Assembly: GCA_903902795.1 (NCBI GenBank)
Contig: CAIUWH010000034.1
Span: 1-64,000, forward strand
From: an uncultured Bacteroidota bacterium
GTDB taxonomy: Bacteria > Bacteroidota > Bacteroidia > Flavobacteriales > Flavobacteriaceae
Direction of reading: 5' to 3'
DNA: 64,000 nt
Below are positions 26,943-37,545 of the stretch, in pieces. The first letter of the stretch is position 1. Each line of letters opens with the position of its first letter. The position numbers and the translations under genes were made by a program. The notes under the pieces are model-generated. The model ran no database searches. It worked only from the letters and a program-made list of their open reading frames with translations, and was not told where the DNA came from.

Positions 26943-28931
26943 CTAAATCCGTGTTTGCAACACTTTAATCTCATCGCGTAATTTTGCCGCTTGCATAAAA
27001 TCTAAATCTTTGGCCGCTTTTTCCATGGCTTTTCTAGCATCACGGATTTTCTTTTCTATTTCGGGTTTGGATAAGTATAAGCTCTCAGGTTCAGCAGCTT
27101 TTAGTGCTTGGTTTTCGTAGTATTGCGTAGAAACTGAGTTGTTACCTAACGCACTTCCCAAACTTTTATTTAAGGCTTTTGGTTGTAAATTATGTTTCGT
27201 ATTGTAAGCCATTTGCTTTTCACGACGATACGTCGTTTCATCCATCGTTTTTTGCATGCTGTTGGTGATTTTATCAGCGTATAAAATTGCTTTTCCATTT
27301 ACATTTCGCGCAGCACGACCTACGGTTTGTGTTAACGATCGATGACTTCTCAAAAATCCTTCTTTATCCGCATCTAAAATGGCAACCAATGAAACTTCGG
27401 GTAAATCCAGTCCTTCGCGCAGTAAGTTTACACCAATCAATACATCGAACAATCCTTTTCGCAAATCTTGCATGATTTCAACGCGTTCTAATGTATCGAC
27501 ATCGGAGTGGATGTAACGACATCTTATGGAAACTTTCGTCAAATATTTCGTCAATTCTTCCGCCATACGTTTGGTCAATGTTGTGACTAAAACGCGCTCG
27601 TCCACTTCACATCGCAGCTGAATTTCTTCAATTAAATCGTCAATTTGATTCAAACTCGGACGCACTTCTATAATTGGATCTAATAAGCCAGTTGGTCGAA
27701 TGACTTGCTCCACATAAATTCCTTCACTCTTTTCCAATTCGTAATCCGCCGGTGTAGCCGAAACATAAATGACTTGGTTTTGCATGCCTTCGAATTCCTC
27801 AAACTTCAACGGTCGATTGTCCATCGCAGCAGGTAATCGGAATCCGTATTCGACAAGATTTTCCTTCCGACTCCGATCGCCGCCGTACATAGCATGCACT
27901 TGCGAAATCGTAACGTGACTTTCATCCACTACCATCAAAAAATCGTCCGGAAAATAATCCAATAAACAAAATGGCCGCGTTCCCGGAAGTCGTCGATCCA
28001 AATAGCGGGAATAATTTTCAATTCCGGAGCAATAGCCCAATTCACGTATCATTTCCAAATCGAAGTTAGTACGTTCTTCCAATCGTTTGGCTTCTAAATG
28101 CTTGCCAATTTCTTTAAAGTAATCGACTTGTTTCACCAAATCCTGCTGAATATCCCAAATGGCTGCTTGCAACACATCAGGTGATGTTACAAACATATTC
28201 GCGGGATAAATCGTCAGTTTTTCATATTTTTCTAACACCTTGGACGAACGAGCGTCAAAAGCTTCAATTTCTTCAATTTCATCACCAAAAAAATGAACAC
28301 GAAACGGTTCGTCAGCATAACTAGGGAAAATTTCAACCGTATCACCTTTGATTCTAAAAGTTCCAGGAGTAAATTCGGCTTCCGTTCTCGAATACAAACT
28401 TTGCACCAATCGGTGTAGTAATTTGGTTCGGGAAATCACTTCGTTTTTTAATATCGAAATGACGTTCTTTTGAAACTCAACCGGGTTTCCAATTCCATAC
28501 AAACACGAAACAGAAGCCACAACTAACACGTCACGTCGACCTGAAAGGAGAGCTGAGGTCGTGCTCAAGCGCAGTTTTTCTAACTCTTCGTTAATGGACA
28601 AATCTTTTTCAATGTAGGTTCCGGTTACCGGAATATACGCTTCAGGTTGGTAGTAGTCGTAGTATGAAACAAAATATTGCACCGAATTATTAGGGAAAAA
28701 CTGCTTAAATTCAGAGTATAATTGAGCAGCTAGTGTTTTGTTATGCGCTAAAACCAACGTTGGTTTTTCAACCTTTTCAATCACATTGGCCACCGTAAAC
28801 GTTTTTCCAGAACCTGTAACTCCGAGAAGCGTTTGGTATTTTTCACCATTGCGAATTCCGGCCGCTAATTTTTCAATGGCTTGCGGTTGATCTCCTGTAG
28901 GTTGGTATTCGGATACGACTTGGAATTTCAT
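26943..28931 (-). CDS. uvrB: Excinuclease ABC subunit UvrB
   Basis: GVTGSGKTFTVANVI, YYDYYQPEAYIP, DESHVTISQ, C-terminal UVR motif. Confidence 0.97.
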   Translation of the reverse strand: MKFQVVSEYQPTGDQPQAIEKLAAGIRNGEKYQTLLGVTGSGKTFTVANVIEKVEKPTLVLAHNKTLAAQLYSEFKQFFPNNSVQYFVSYYDYYQPEAYIPVTGTYIEKDLSINEELEKLRLSTTSALLSGRRDVLVVASVSCLYGIGNPVEFQKNVISILKNEVISRTKLLHRLVQSLYSRTEAEFTPGTFRIKGDTVEIFPSYADEPFRVHFFGDEIEEIEAFDARSSKVLEKYEKLTIYPANMFVTSPDVLQAAIWDIQQDLVKQVDYFKEIGKHLEAKRLEERTNFDLEMIRELGYCSGIENYSRYLDRRLPGTRPFCLLDYFPDDFLMVVDESHVTISQVHAMYGGDRSRKENLVEYGFRLPAAMDNRPLKFEEFEGMQNQVIYVSATPADYELEKSEGIYVEQVIRPTGLLDPIIEVRPSLNQIDDLIEEIQLRCEVDERVLVTTLTKRMAEELTKYLTKVSIRCRYIHSDVDTLERVEIMQDLRKGLFDVLIGVNLLREGLDLPEVSLVAILDADKEGFLRSHRSLTQTVGRAARNVNGKAILYADKITNSMQKTMDETTYRREKQMAYNTKHNLQPKALNKSLGSALGNNSVSTQYYENQALKAAEPESLYLSKPEIEKKIRDARKAMEKAAKDLDFMQAAKLRDEIKVLQTRI

Positions 28932-29038
28932 CTTTTGGAGTTGCTGATTGGCTGAATAAGTTGATGTACAAAGTTATAAATTTTAGATAGGAATTCGGTC
29001 TATCTTAACTAAAGAAAAGGAATTTTATCGCAATCACT

Positions 29039-29974
29039 TTATTCAAACTTCCAATCGTGCTGCTGTTGTTTACTCAAAAATGTCCATGCTACCAAACGAC
29101 TGATTTTTTGTCCTTGATTCATTTCGATGGTTTTGATTTCGATGACACCGATTTTATTCAGCGTTCGATAAATAGTACGAAGGTTGTCTTTTTTAGAAAC
29201 TAGGGTTGTAAACCAAAAGCAATTCAGTGGAAATTTTACACTTTCGTACATCATTTGAGTGATGAAGCCGATTTCACCGCCAGTACACCACAATTCGGTA
29301 TTTTGTCCGCCAAAATTTTGTCCGCTTGGATTACCAAGATTTGTGGTTTTTCGTTCGGAAGTTTTACTGGCTTCTTGCTGTGAGGAGTGAAACGGTGGAT
29401 TGCAAATGGTAAATGCAAATTTGTCTTCGGGTAAAATGATGTTTTTAAAAATAAATCGAGGTTCTATTTGCAGTTGCAAACTAATGGCTTCAATTAATTT
29501 AGGGTTTTCACCAATTATTTTTTTGCAATTTTGGATTGCTTTTTCGTCGATATCGGTTCCCACAAAACTCCAATCATAAATTGCATTCCCCATGATTGGA
29601 TAAATGCAATTTGCTCCAATTCCGATATCTAAACCGACTACATTTTCACCAGTTGGAATAACTCCGTTATTCGACTCGGCGAGAATGTCCGCGATGTAGT
29701 GAACGTAATCGGCTCGTCCGGGAATAGGCGGACACAGATAATCACTTGGAATATCCCATGACGTAATTCCGTAATCAGAAATCAAAATGGCTTTGTTCAA
29801 GGCTTTTACGGCTTCAGGCTCACTGAAATCGATTGTTTCGGTATTGTGTTCGTTTATAAAAACAAACGACTTTAGCTCTGGTAAGGCAAATGATAGTTTT
29901 TCGAAATCGTATCTTGTTCTGTGGAGATTTCGAGGATGTAAATTGATTTTTTCGGTATTCTTTTTTTGTTTCAT
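29039..29974 (-). CDS. rlmF: 23S rRNA (adenine(1618)-N6)-methyltransferase RlmF
   Basis: LHPRNLHRTRYDF, VGLDIGIGANCIYP, FTICNPPFHSS. Confidence 0.92.
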   Translation of the reverse strand: MKQKKNTEKINLHPRNLHRTRYDFEKLSFALPELKSFVFINEHNTETIDFSEPEAVKALNKAILISDYGITSWDIPSDYLCPPIPGRADYVHYIADILAESNNGVIPTGENVVGLDIGIGANCIYPIMGNAIYDWSFVGTDIDEKAIQNCKKIIGENPKLIEAISLQLQIEPRFIFKNIILPEDKFAFTICNPPFHSSQQEASKTSERKTTNLGNPSGQNFGGQNTELWCTGGEIGFITQMMYESVKFPLNCFWFTTLVSKKDNLRTIYRTLNKIGVIEIKTIEMNQGQKISRLVAWTFLSKQQQHDWKFE

Positions 29975-30043
29975 TTTTAACTAAAGTCTAAGCAAAGATA
30001 CTGAGAAAAAGACTTACTTTTATTTTTTAAAAAGTGACTCTAT

Positions 30044-30904
30044 ATGATTGCTGTTCCCCGATTTAAAAAGCGTTATGCATTTTTTTTTGTATTTGCTTTG
30101 TATGTGATTGTTTGCCAATCGTGTATGAAAATGCGGATGAGTTCGGCAAAAACCAAAGCCTATTTTGAAACAGGAAAAGTCAGTTTTTTAGATAAGACAA
30201 TTCTATTGGACGGACATCAATTGCATTACATTCAAACCGGTGATCCGAATAAACCTACCTTATTTTTCGTGCACGGTTCACCCGGAAGTTGGGATGCGTT
30301 CAAAATCTATTTGAACGACAGTTTGTTGCGGACAAAATTCCGATTGATTGCAGTTGATCGACCGGGATTTGGGTACAGCGATTTTGGTTCACCTGAAAAT
30401 TTAGCGACACAATCCAAATGGATGAATCAATTGGTAAAATTGTTGAATAATAAAAAACCAATTGCATTAATCGGACATTCGCTCGGCGGACCACTGATTT
30501 TGAAAATGGCAATCGATGAACCACAGCTATATTCCCATTTGATTATTCTCTCAGGTTCGGTTGATCCGAAAGCAGAAAATCCGGAGTTATGGCGGCCAAT
30601 ATTGAAAAGTAAACCGTTGCGGTATTTGATTCCGGGTGCGTTGCGACCTTCGAACGATGAATTGTGGTGGTTGAAAACCGATTTAGTTGACATGCAACCC
30701 AATTTGGATAAAGTTGTGGCGGAAGTAATCATAATCCATGGAACAAAAGATCGATTGGTTCCGTATTCGAATGTGGCGTTTATGCAAAAGGAATTGGTCA
30801 ATTCGAAAAAAGTAGAAACGATTTCAATTACAGACGCGGATCATTTTATTCCGTGGACGCATTATGAGATTATTCGTAATCGCTTTTTACAATTGAAATT
30901 ATGA
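30044..30904 (+). CDS. Alpha/beta hydrolase
   Basis: FFVHGSPGSWDAF, DRPGFGYSD, LIGHSLGGPL, ADHFIPW. Confidence 0.9.
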   Translation: MIAVPRFKKRYAFFFVFALYVIVCQSCMKMRMSSAKTKAYFETGKVSFLDKTILLDGHQLHYIQTGDPNKPTLFFVHGSPGSWDAFKIYLNDSLLRTKFRLIAVDRPGFGYSDFGSPENLATQSKWMNQLVKLLNNKKPIALIGHSLGGPLILKMAIDEPQLYSHLIILSGSVDPKAENPELWRPILKSKPLRYLIPGALRPSNDELWWLKTDLVDMQPNLDKVVAEVIIIHGTKDRLVPYSNVAFMQKELVNSKKVETISITDADHFIPWTHYEIIRNRFLQLKL

Positions 30905-30950
30905 TAGTTTTTAATTTTTTTTGACTGCACTTAAACTATTCATTTTTTTT

Positions 30951-31064
30951 AACACATAGAAACATAGTTTTTGTCAGATGAGAAAAAGCGTTATACTTTT
31001 CATAGCAGTCATAGATAAATGAATCAAGAAATGATTTATATTTTTTTCTATGTTTCTATGTGTT
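30951..31064. repeat. Long-range 17-bp perfect inverted repeat AACACATAGAAACATAG / CTATGTTTCTATGTGTT
   Basis: Arms at 30951-30967 and 31048-31064. Confidence 0.9.
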
Positions 31065-31083
31065 TTAATACAAACACTTAACT

Positions 31084-31746
31084 TCAGTCAAAACACTCCA
31101 TCAACAACAAATCGCCGTCAGTGTGTTCAATTTTTACGATGCCGTCTTCAATGACATGGTTGCTGCTTCCCGAGCGATAGCCCATGGTTAATTCTTCATT
31201 CTGTAGTGGATAAAACAAATTGTGTGTGGTAATTCCGCTTGCTTTTCCCACCGGAATTAACGAAATCGGTGTGTTGGCGGTGTACCATTTTTCATAGATT
31301 CGCGGCAATACAAATATTTTCGAATGATCGTCTAAAATCACAATCTTAAGTTGATTGCGGTATTGTACTATAGTGGTAATATTGCTGACGGTATGGTCGG
31401 CTCTTTTGCCCGTTGCCCAAACTACGTTTACAGCTTGATGGCCTTTTTCGATTAAATAATCGAACGCTTTTTCTAAATCGGTTTTGTCTTGATTGGGCGA
31501 GTATACAATTTCGAGCGGAAACTGTTTTTCTTTGTACAACTCTGGTTGGAAGTCGTCGTCGAAATCGCCCAGAAGCACGTCGATTTTAATATCGAGTTGC
31601 AACACACGATCGATGGCGTTGTCTAAAACGATGACAATTGGCGACCATTCGAGCAATTGCCCGAGTAATTCCATACTGCATTCAGCGCCGTTAGCAATGA
31701 TTAAAGCGGGTTCTTGGTCGTCACGAACAATATGATGAGAAGACAT
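31084..31746 (-). CDS. Thiamine pyrophosphokinase-like protein
   Basis: IANGAECSMELL, LLGDFDD, SPNQDKTDLEKAFDYL, VVWATGKRADHTVSNI. Confidence 0.85.
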   Translation of the reverse strand: MSSHHIVRDDQEPALIIANGAECSMELLGQLLEWSPIVIVLDNAIDRVLQLDIKIDVLLGDFDDDFQPELYKEKQFPLEIVYSPNQDKTDLEKAFDYLIEKGHQAVNVVWATGKRADHTVSNITTIVQYRNQLKIVILDDHSKIFVLPRIYEKWYTANTPISLIPVGKASGITTHNLFYPLQNEELTMGYRSGSSNHVIEDGIVKIEHTDGDLLLMECFD

Positions 31747-32036
31747 GTTTAAGTACGATGTTAGAAGTTAGAGTTACGAAGAGTTTTTTGTTTGCTTCGC
31801 CAGTCGCCCGATGGGCTCGTGTCAGGTTTCAAGTTTCAAGTTGGCTGTAAAAGCATATCTTCTCAGATTTCAAAGAGTATCATTATTACATTCTGCATTC
31901 TGCTACTGCGTTCTGAAATTTTTATGTTTTAAGTTTCAAAAATAGTTATTTTATCTCGATTACTACCATTGTCTTACTTCGTACTTCGAACTTCGTATTT
32001 CGTACTTTCATAGCCCAGATGGAATGAAAAACAAAA

Positions 32037-32121
32037 AGCAGCGGTAATTTTAGTTTTTTTGGGATGAAAAAGCGACTACCAGAAGCTCTTTTCATACCGT
32101 TAAAAACTGATTACGGCTGCT
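32037..32121. repeat. Two-tier long hairpin in intergenic region, ending in T8
   Basis: agcagcggtaattttagttttt pairs with aaaaactgattacggctgct; inner GATGAAAAAGC/GCTCTTTTCAT stem. Confidence 0.8.
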
Positions 32122-32183
32122 TTTTTTTGAAAGGACAGCTGGACACGAGCTCCAAAAGAGCGAACTGACGAAGTAAAAGCTAC

Positions 32184-32996
32184 TTATTGAATCGTATATT
32201 CTTCGGTATCGACTTCCGACATGTGGAAATAGCCCAAAGGAAAATTATTTGCATCGGTTTGATTGATGATGTTGCCGCGTAAGGTTGCTGGTGGCGTGGC
32301 AAAAGGATTACCCGTACTTCCAACAATATTGATCAATTTGTTGATGTAATTGTAGTAGCGGAGTGACATACCTTGAAGTCCAAAAGTGAGTTGATCGCCT
32401 GCTTCTAATTCGTCGTCAGAATAGAAACCGAACATCTGATTTCCTTGGAAAAACTCGTCACTAACTGCGCCAAGTTCCGGAATCACTTCGTCTGATTTTT
32501 TAACAATGATCAAGTAGTTATTATCTTCCAATCCGTTGTCTTGAAAGAAAAACTTCACTTGCAGCAAGTCGCCGCCAATTCCTTCTACAGTAGTTTGTTC
32601 CACAGAATCGATATCGGGCGTTGCCAATAATGTTTGAATCGCGGTATACGTTATTCCGTTCACAATAACTGTAAGCGTATAGTTTTCGTTGACTACCGGA
32701 ATAAAATTGGTGCAAATGTATTCACCCGTATTCGGAATGATTTCGGTAAAAGTAAAGACAGTCGCGCTTGAATTGGTAATGAAAACGGTTGCACCAGAAA
32801 CGGTTGGAATTTCGGTACTATAAAATCCAGTCGTCGTTGAAAGCTTGATGCGTTGCTCATTTCCGGAAGTTCCTTTTTTCCATAAAATGTTAGCATCGAT
32901 GACCAATTTTGGAGCTGCGGTGTCGAGATCGATGTCGACTACATCTTCACAACTTGTCAATAAAATCAGGGCAAATAAAGCGAGTATATTTTTCAT
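32184..32996 (-). CDS. DUF4249-type lipoprotein (TonB receptor partner)
   Basis: Lipobox MKNILALFALILLTSCEDVVDIDLDTAAPKLVIDANI; directly downstream of TBDR gene. Confidence 0.85.
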   Translation of the reverse strand: MKNILALFALILLTSCEDVVDIDLDTAAPKLVIDANILWKKGTSGNEQRIKLSTTTGFYSTEIPTVSGATVFITNSSATVFTFTEIIPNTGEYICTNFIPVVNENYTLTVIVNGITYTAIQTLLATPDIDSVEQTTVEGIGGDLLQVKFFFQDNGLEDNNYLIIVKKSDEVIPELGAVSDEFFQGNQMFGFYSDDELEAGDQLTFGLQGMSLRYYNYINKLINIVGSTGNPFATPPATLRGNIINQTDANNFPLGYFHMSEVDTEEYTIQ

Positions 32997-33008
32997 AATT
33001 AGGTGATT

Positions 33009-35384
33009 TTAAAATTTAAAATTATAAGAAACGGCCGGAACGATTCCGAATATAGATAAACGAGTCGCTTCGTTTTGCCCAGTTTCTTCGTTTTGTGCAA
33101 ATCCGATTGACGCTGCATTTCGTCGAGAATAAATATTGTAAATACTAAATACCCATTCGGCTTGCCATTTGCGGTTTAGGTTTTTCTTAGGAATAAGCGT
33201 TGCTGAAACATCTAAGTGATGATAGGTCGGAAGGTTGTTTTCATTTCGCAGTCCGTAACTCGGAATGTTAAGACCTTGGTACTGATATTGTCCATTTGGA
33301 TATGTCACAGGTTGCCCGGTTTGTAAGGTGAAATTGGCTCCAAATGTCCATTTCGGATTCAATTTATAGGAACCAGTTACTGCTAAATTATGCGTTTTAT
33401 CGTAGGCATTTTTGTACCAATTGCCATTGTTGATTCCGATTTCATTGGCAGATCGGCCAGGTGTTCTTTGTTCGGAACGTGATAGTGTGTAGGCAATCCA
33501 ACCGTTGAGTTTTCCTGTATTTTTTCTAAATAAAATTTCCAATCCATACGAGCGCATTTCACCATTTAAAATAACTTGTTCGATGGCTTCGTTGGCAATT
33601 AAATCGGCTCCGTCAATATAATCGATGCGATTTTGCACTGTTTTGTAGAAAGATTCGATTTCGAGTGAATATTCGTCCTCTTTAAGATTGGTAAAATATC
33701 CAACGGCAATTTGATCGGCGATTTGCGGTTGGATGTAGTTGTCGCTTGGCGTCCAAACATCGAGTGGAGTAGGAGAAGCGGTATTAGTAATCAACTGCAA
33801 GTATTGTACCATTCGGTTATAGCCGATTTTAACCGATTTGTTATCGCTGATTTCGTAGGCTAACGCAAAACGCGGTTCAAGGTTATCAAAGCTAGCGATG
33901 GTTTTATTTTTTCCAAAGAATTCGGTTCGAATGGGAGTTGCTTTTTCATAAATATCCAATTCATCATCATAAAATACGGGTAAATTATTTTCGTAATAGT
34001 TGACGGTTGAACTTCCTACACGATAAAATAAGCTGTAACGCAATCCATACTGAATATTTAATTTATCACTAATTTTTTGTTCGGTATCAATATAAAATGC
34101 GGGTTCAAAGGCAAATTTTTGTTCTAATTTTCGGTAGTTGATACCAGAGTCTTCTCGTGAAGGCTTAATTTCGCCTGGATTGAACTGATAGTACATGGTG
34201 TTCGCTCCGAAGTTTACTTTGAATTTATCGTTCAAGTAGTATTTGAAATCGTATTTGATGTTGTAATTGGTGATTCCGGAATCCCATTCGAATCCGACGA
34301 AATCCAATTCCAATCCGTAATAATAATCGCTGTATATAAGTGATAAATTCGAGAAGAGTTTTTCGGAAAACAAATGATTCCATCTCAAATTCAGTGTCGA
34401 ATTTCCGTAGGTATTGATAAAGGTTTGTGCAATTTCGAACACATCTCTTCCAAAATATCCGGAAAGGTACAAGCTGTTATTTTTATCTATTTTGTAATTG
34501 AGTTTAGTATTTAAATCGTAGAAGTAAGCCGAGTTGTCGTTGTCTGCCAACTTAAGGAATAAGTGGGCGTACGAACCGCGACCGCCGATCAGAAACGAAC
34601 CTTTGTCTTTTACAATCGGACCTTCGGCAAGTAGTCGACTCGATATGAGTCCGATGCCACCGTTCATGCTGAATTTTTTACTGTTTCCGTCTTTCTGATA
34701 GATATCTAAAACCGAAGAAGCGCGGCCGCCAAAGCGCGCTGGAATGCCGCCTTTATATAATTTAAGGTCTTTGATGGCGTCGGGATTGAAAACGGAAAAG
34801 AATCCGAATAAGTGCGACGAATTGTAAATAGTAGCTTCATCCAAAAGAATTAAATTCTGATCTGCGCCACCGCCACGTACGTTGAATCCCGATTGACCTT
34901 CGCCCGCATTGGTTACTCCGGGTAAAAACAAAAGCGATTTGATGACATCAACTTCTCCCAAAACAACGGGCATTTGCTTAATTTGAGCGATCGAAAGTTT
35001 GTTGACACTCATTTCGGGTTTTTTGATGTTGATTTTGGTTTTTTCGGTGATGACTACTTCTTGCAATAGTTCGCCCGTTTCAGTGAGAAAGTAATTTTTC
35101 TTAATATTTTGGTTGAGTGCTATTTGTTCTTCAATCGTTTCAAAACCCACATAACTGATGATGAGGTCATAGTTGCCTTTGGGTAAGGTGAGTGAATAAA
35201 ATCCGTATTCATTGGTAATGGTAGAATAGTTGGTTCCTTTTAAATTAATATTGACTCCAATTAGTGTTTCGTTGGTTTTATTGTCTGAAATGGTTCCTGA
35301 AAGTGTGAATTTTTCTTGGGAAAAACTTGCGATGGTAAACATTAATAGAAATAAAATGAGAATTGGTATCTTTTTTGATAACAT
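33009..35384 (-). CDS. TonB-dependent receptor with N-terminal carboxypeptidase-like domain
   Basis: FTLSGTISDNKTNETLIGVNINLKGT; plug motif GVTNAGEGQSGFNVRGGGADQNLILLD; barrel. Confidence 0.95.
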   Translation of the reverse strand: MLSKKIPILILFLLMFTIASFSQEKFTLSGTISDNKTNETLIGVNINLKGTNYSTITNEYGFYSLTLPKGNYDLIISYVGFETIEEQIALNQNIKKNYFLTETGELLQEVVITEKTKINIKKPEMSVNKLSIAQIKQMPVVLGEVDVIKSLLFLPGVTNAGEGQSGFNVRGGGADQNLILLDEATIYNSSHLFGFFSVFNPDAIKDLKLYKGGIPARFGGRASSVLDIYQKDGNSKKFSMNGGIGLISSRLLAEGPIVKDKGSFLIGGRGSYAHLFLKLADNDNSAYFYDLNTKLNYKIDKNNSLYLSGYFGRDVFEIAQTFINTYGNSTLNLRWNHLFSEKLFSNLSLIYSDYYYGLELDFVGFEWDSGITNYNIKYDFKYYLNDKFKVNFGANTMYYQFNPGEIKPSREDSGINYRKLEQKFAFEPAFYIDTEQKISDKLNIQYGLRYSLFYRVGSSTVNYYENNLPVFYDDELDIYEKATPIRTEFFGKNKTIASFDNLEPRFALAYEISDNKSVKIGYNRMVQYLQLITNTASPTPLDVWTPSDNYIQPQIADQIAVGYFTNLKEDEYSLEIESFYKTVQNRIDYIDGADLIANEAIEQVILNGEMRSYGLEILFRKNTGKLNGWIAYTLSRSEQRTPGRSANEIGINNGNWYKNAYDKTHNLAVTGSYKLNPKWTFGANFTLQTGQPVTYPNGQYQYQGLNIPSYGLRNENNLPTYHHLDVSATLIPKKNLNRKWQAEWVFSIYNIYSRRNAASIGFAQNEETGQNEATRLSIFGIVPAVSYNFKF

Positions 35385-35506
35385 GATATGTAATTTTGCA
35401 CAAATGTCATTAATAATTGCATAGGTTTTTGCAGTACAAATGTTAATGTATGGTTAAGATTGTTTTGCCAACCGCTGATTTTTAAATACTTTTATCAAAA
35501 AATACA

Positions 35507-36190
35507 ATGCGATACTACATAGTACTTCTTTTTTTGTTGGCAACGCAATTGGGTTTCTCACAATTTGAAAATCCGAAGAAGTCCGTTCGGATTGGTGCTG
35601 TAAAAGATAAAAAGGCGCCCGAACAAAAAGTGGACATTGATTCGACGGTTGCTCCCATAAAATTTGAAAGCAGTATAGGTAAAAATAAGGACGAAAAATT
35701 ATTGAGGAACTTCTCAATCTTACCGGATAAAGTAGGTGAAAGCGGACAGCCAAAAAAAGATCCACTTCGCAATCCATCAGAATTCTATACAGAGAAATTT
35801 AACAAAAAAGGAAACGACGGTGAGATTTTAGAAAAATACCGTTCGGATAGTTTTTTGGGTGAATTCAGAACGGGTTCGAAAATTGTAAAGATTTCATGTC
35901 GCGATCACGAATATCCTGATGGTGATTTGGTGCGGATTTGGTTGAACGGTCAGGTTGCCATCAATGCCATACAATTAGAAGTGGAATTTAGAGAAGTATA
36001 TTTGGATTTGAATGAAGGAATAAATAAAGTTGAAATTGAGGCTTTGAATCAAGGCGAGTCTGGACCCAACACAGCACAATTTGTTGTTTTAGACGATAAC
36101 GGAAAAGTAATCACGACCAACAAATGGAATTTGACTACGGGTGTTAAAGCTAAGCTAATTATTACGAAACAAGAAGTTATGGAGAAGTGA
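35507..36190 (+). CDS. Secreted protein of unknown function
   Basis: Signal peptide MRYYIVLLFLLATQLGFSQ; no recognised domain. Confidence 0.7.
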   Translation: MRYYIVLLFLLATQLGFSQFENPKKSVRIGAVKDKKAPEQKVDIDSTVAPIKFESSIGKNKDEKLLRNFSILPDKVGESGQPKKDPLRNPSEFYTEKFNKKGNDGEILEKYRSDSFLGEFRTGSKIVKISCRDHEYPDGDLVRIWLNGQVAINAIQLEVEFREVYLDLNEGINKVEIEALNQGESGPNTAQFVVLDDNGKVITTNKWNLTTGVKAKLIITKQEVMEK

Positions 36191-36286
36191 TTTTGATGAA
36201 ATAGTCAATTTTACAATAAATTAAAAAAAGTTTATACTAGTTCCTTATATATTTGCGCTTCAGTTGTTCAACTCAAGCGTTTTTTT

Positions 36287-37543
36287 ATGTCCGTATTTCC
36301 AAGAAGTTTTTGTAGTTTAGTTTTCTCCCTTTTATTTAGTGTAACGATTTCATTCGCACAGAATGATACTTTAGTTAAACAACCTGATTACCTTTTTGCT
36401 GCGGTTGAATATTCAATTGGAAAAACATCTAAGGCGAATGTCGATTTTCCTGAATTACGCCCGCAAAACGGATTGCTATTTAGCATCGGAACAACCAATA
36501 ATAACCCGCAAATAGAATGGGCGCGACAACTTAATTATCCCGAAACTGGGCTTACATTTTCGTACGTTGACATGGGAAATTCTGCGCAGTTGGGTCAGAC
36601 GATTTCACTTATTCCCTTCATTGATTTCAAAGTTTTTTCGGGATGGACGAATCGAATGAATTGTAAAATCGGACTCGGAGCTTCTTATTTTAACACAATA
36701 TACGATGAAGTGGACAATCCAAATAATAAAGCCATTTCTACTTCTTTTACATGGGCGTTTCGTTCAAACCTATATTATTCCATGTTTCAAAACCAAGACT
36801 ATAATTTTAAATTAGGAATCGGTTATTTTCACAATTCCAACGGACATTTGCGATTGCCAAATCAAGGATTGAATACGTTTTTGCTTAGTGCTTATTCACA
36901 ATTTAATTGGAAAAAATCAGAACCTTCAATCGAAAGTAGTGAGTCGCAAATTCCAAATTCAAGACAAACTCAACGGTATTTTTCGAGCCGAGTCGGTTTA
37001 GGTCAGAAAGTCTTGTCAAAATACAGCACTGAAAAAAAAGAGGTGTATGCGTTTGCGGTTTCTACAGGAAAGGTAATCAACAAAACGTTCAAATATGGAT
37101 ACGGAATGTATTATCGTTTTTACGAGGACTATTATGACTACATCAAAGACGACGAAAAATTAGTGCGAGAATTGTATCCTGAATTTAGAGATAAGCCCGT
37201 TTTGTATGCGTCGAATTTCGGACTTTTCGCTAGTGGAGAATTGCTACTAAGTCATGTTGGAATTGAATTTGAACTGGGTTTGAATCTCTATAAGCCAGCC
37301 TACAAAATTGATTGGCAGATTAATGAAGAAAAATATGTCGAAGGAGTGTATCAGTTAGGCGAATTAAATTGGTACTACCAATTAAAGAAGACTGTTTCTT
37401 CACGATTAGGTGCAAAATGGTACGCGATTAGTACTAACAAATCGCCGAGACATAATATTTTTTTAGGCGCATACATTAACGCCAACTTTGGTCAAGCCGA
37501 TTTTACCGAACTGACTTTAGGTTACGTGTATGCCTTGAAATAG
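36287..37543 (+). CDS. Outer-membrane beta-barrel, possibly acyloxyacyl hydrolase / PagL-like
   Basis: Signal peptide; alternating barrel pattern; family assignment from general resemblance only. Confidence 0.5.
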   Translation: MSVFPRSFCSLVFSLLFSVTISFAQNDTLVKQPDYLFAAVEYSIGKTSKANVDFPELRPQNGLLFSIGTTNNNPQIEWARQLNYPETGLTFSYVDMGNSAQLGQTISLIPFIDFKVFSGWTNRMNCKIGLGASYFNTIYDEVDNPNNKAISTSFTWAFRSNLYYSMFQNQDYNFKLGIGYFHNSNGHLRLPNQGLNTFLLSAYSQFNWKKSEPSIESSESQIPNSRQTQRYFSSRVGLGQKVLSKYSTEKKEVYAFAVSTGKVINKTFKYGYGMYYRFYEDYYDYIKDDEKLVRELYPEFRDKPVLYASNFGLFASGELLLSHVGIEFELGLNLYKPAYKIDWQINEEKYVEGVYQLGELNWYYQLKKTVSSRLGAKWYAISTNKSPRHNIFLGAYINANFGQADFTELTLGYVYALK

Positions 37544-37545
37544 AA

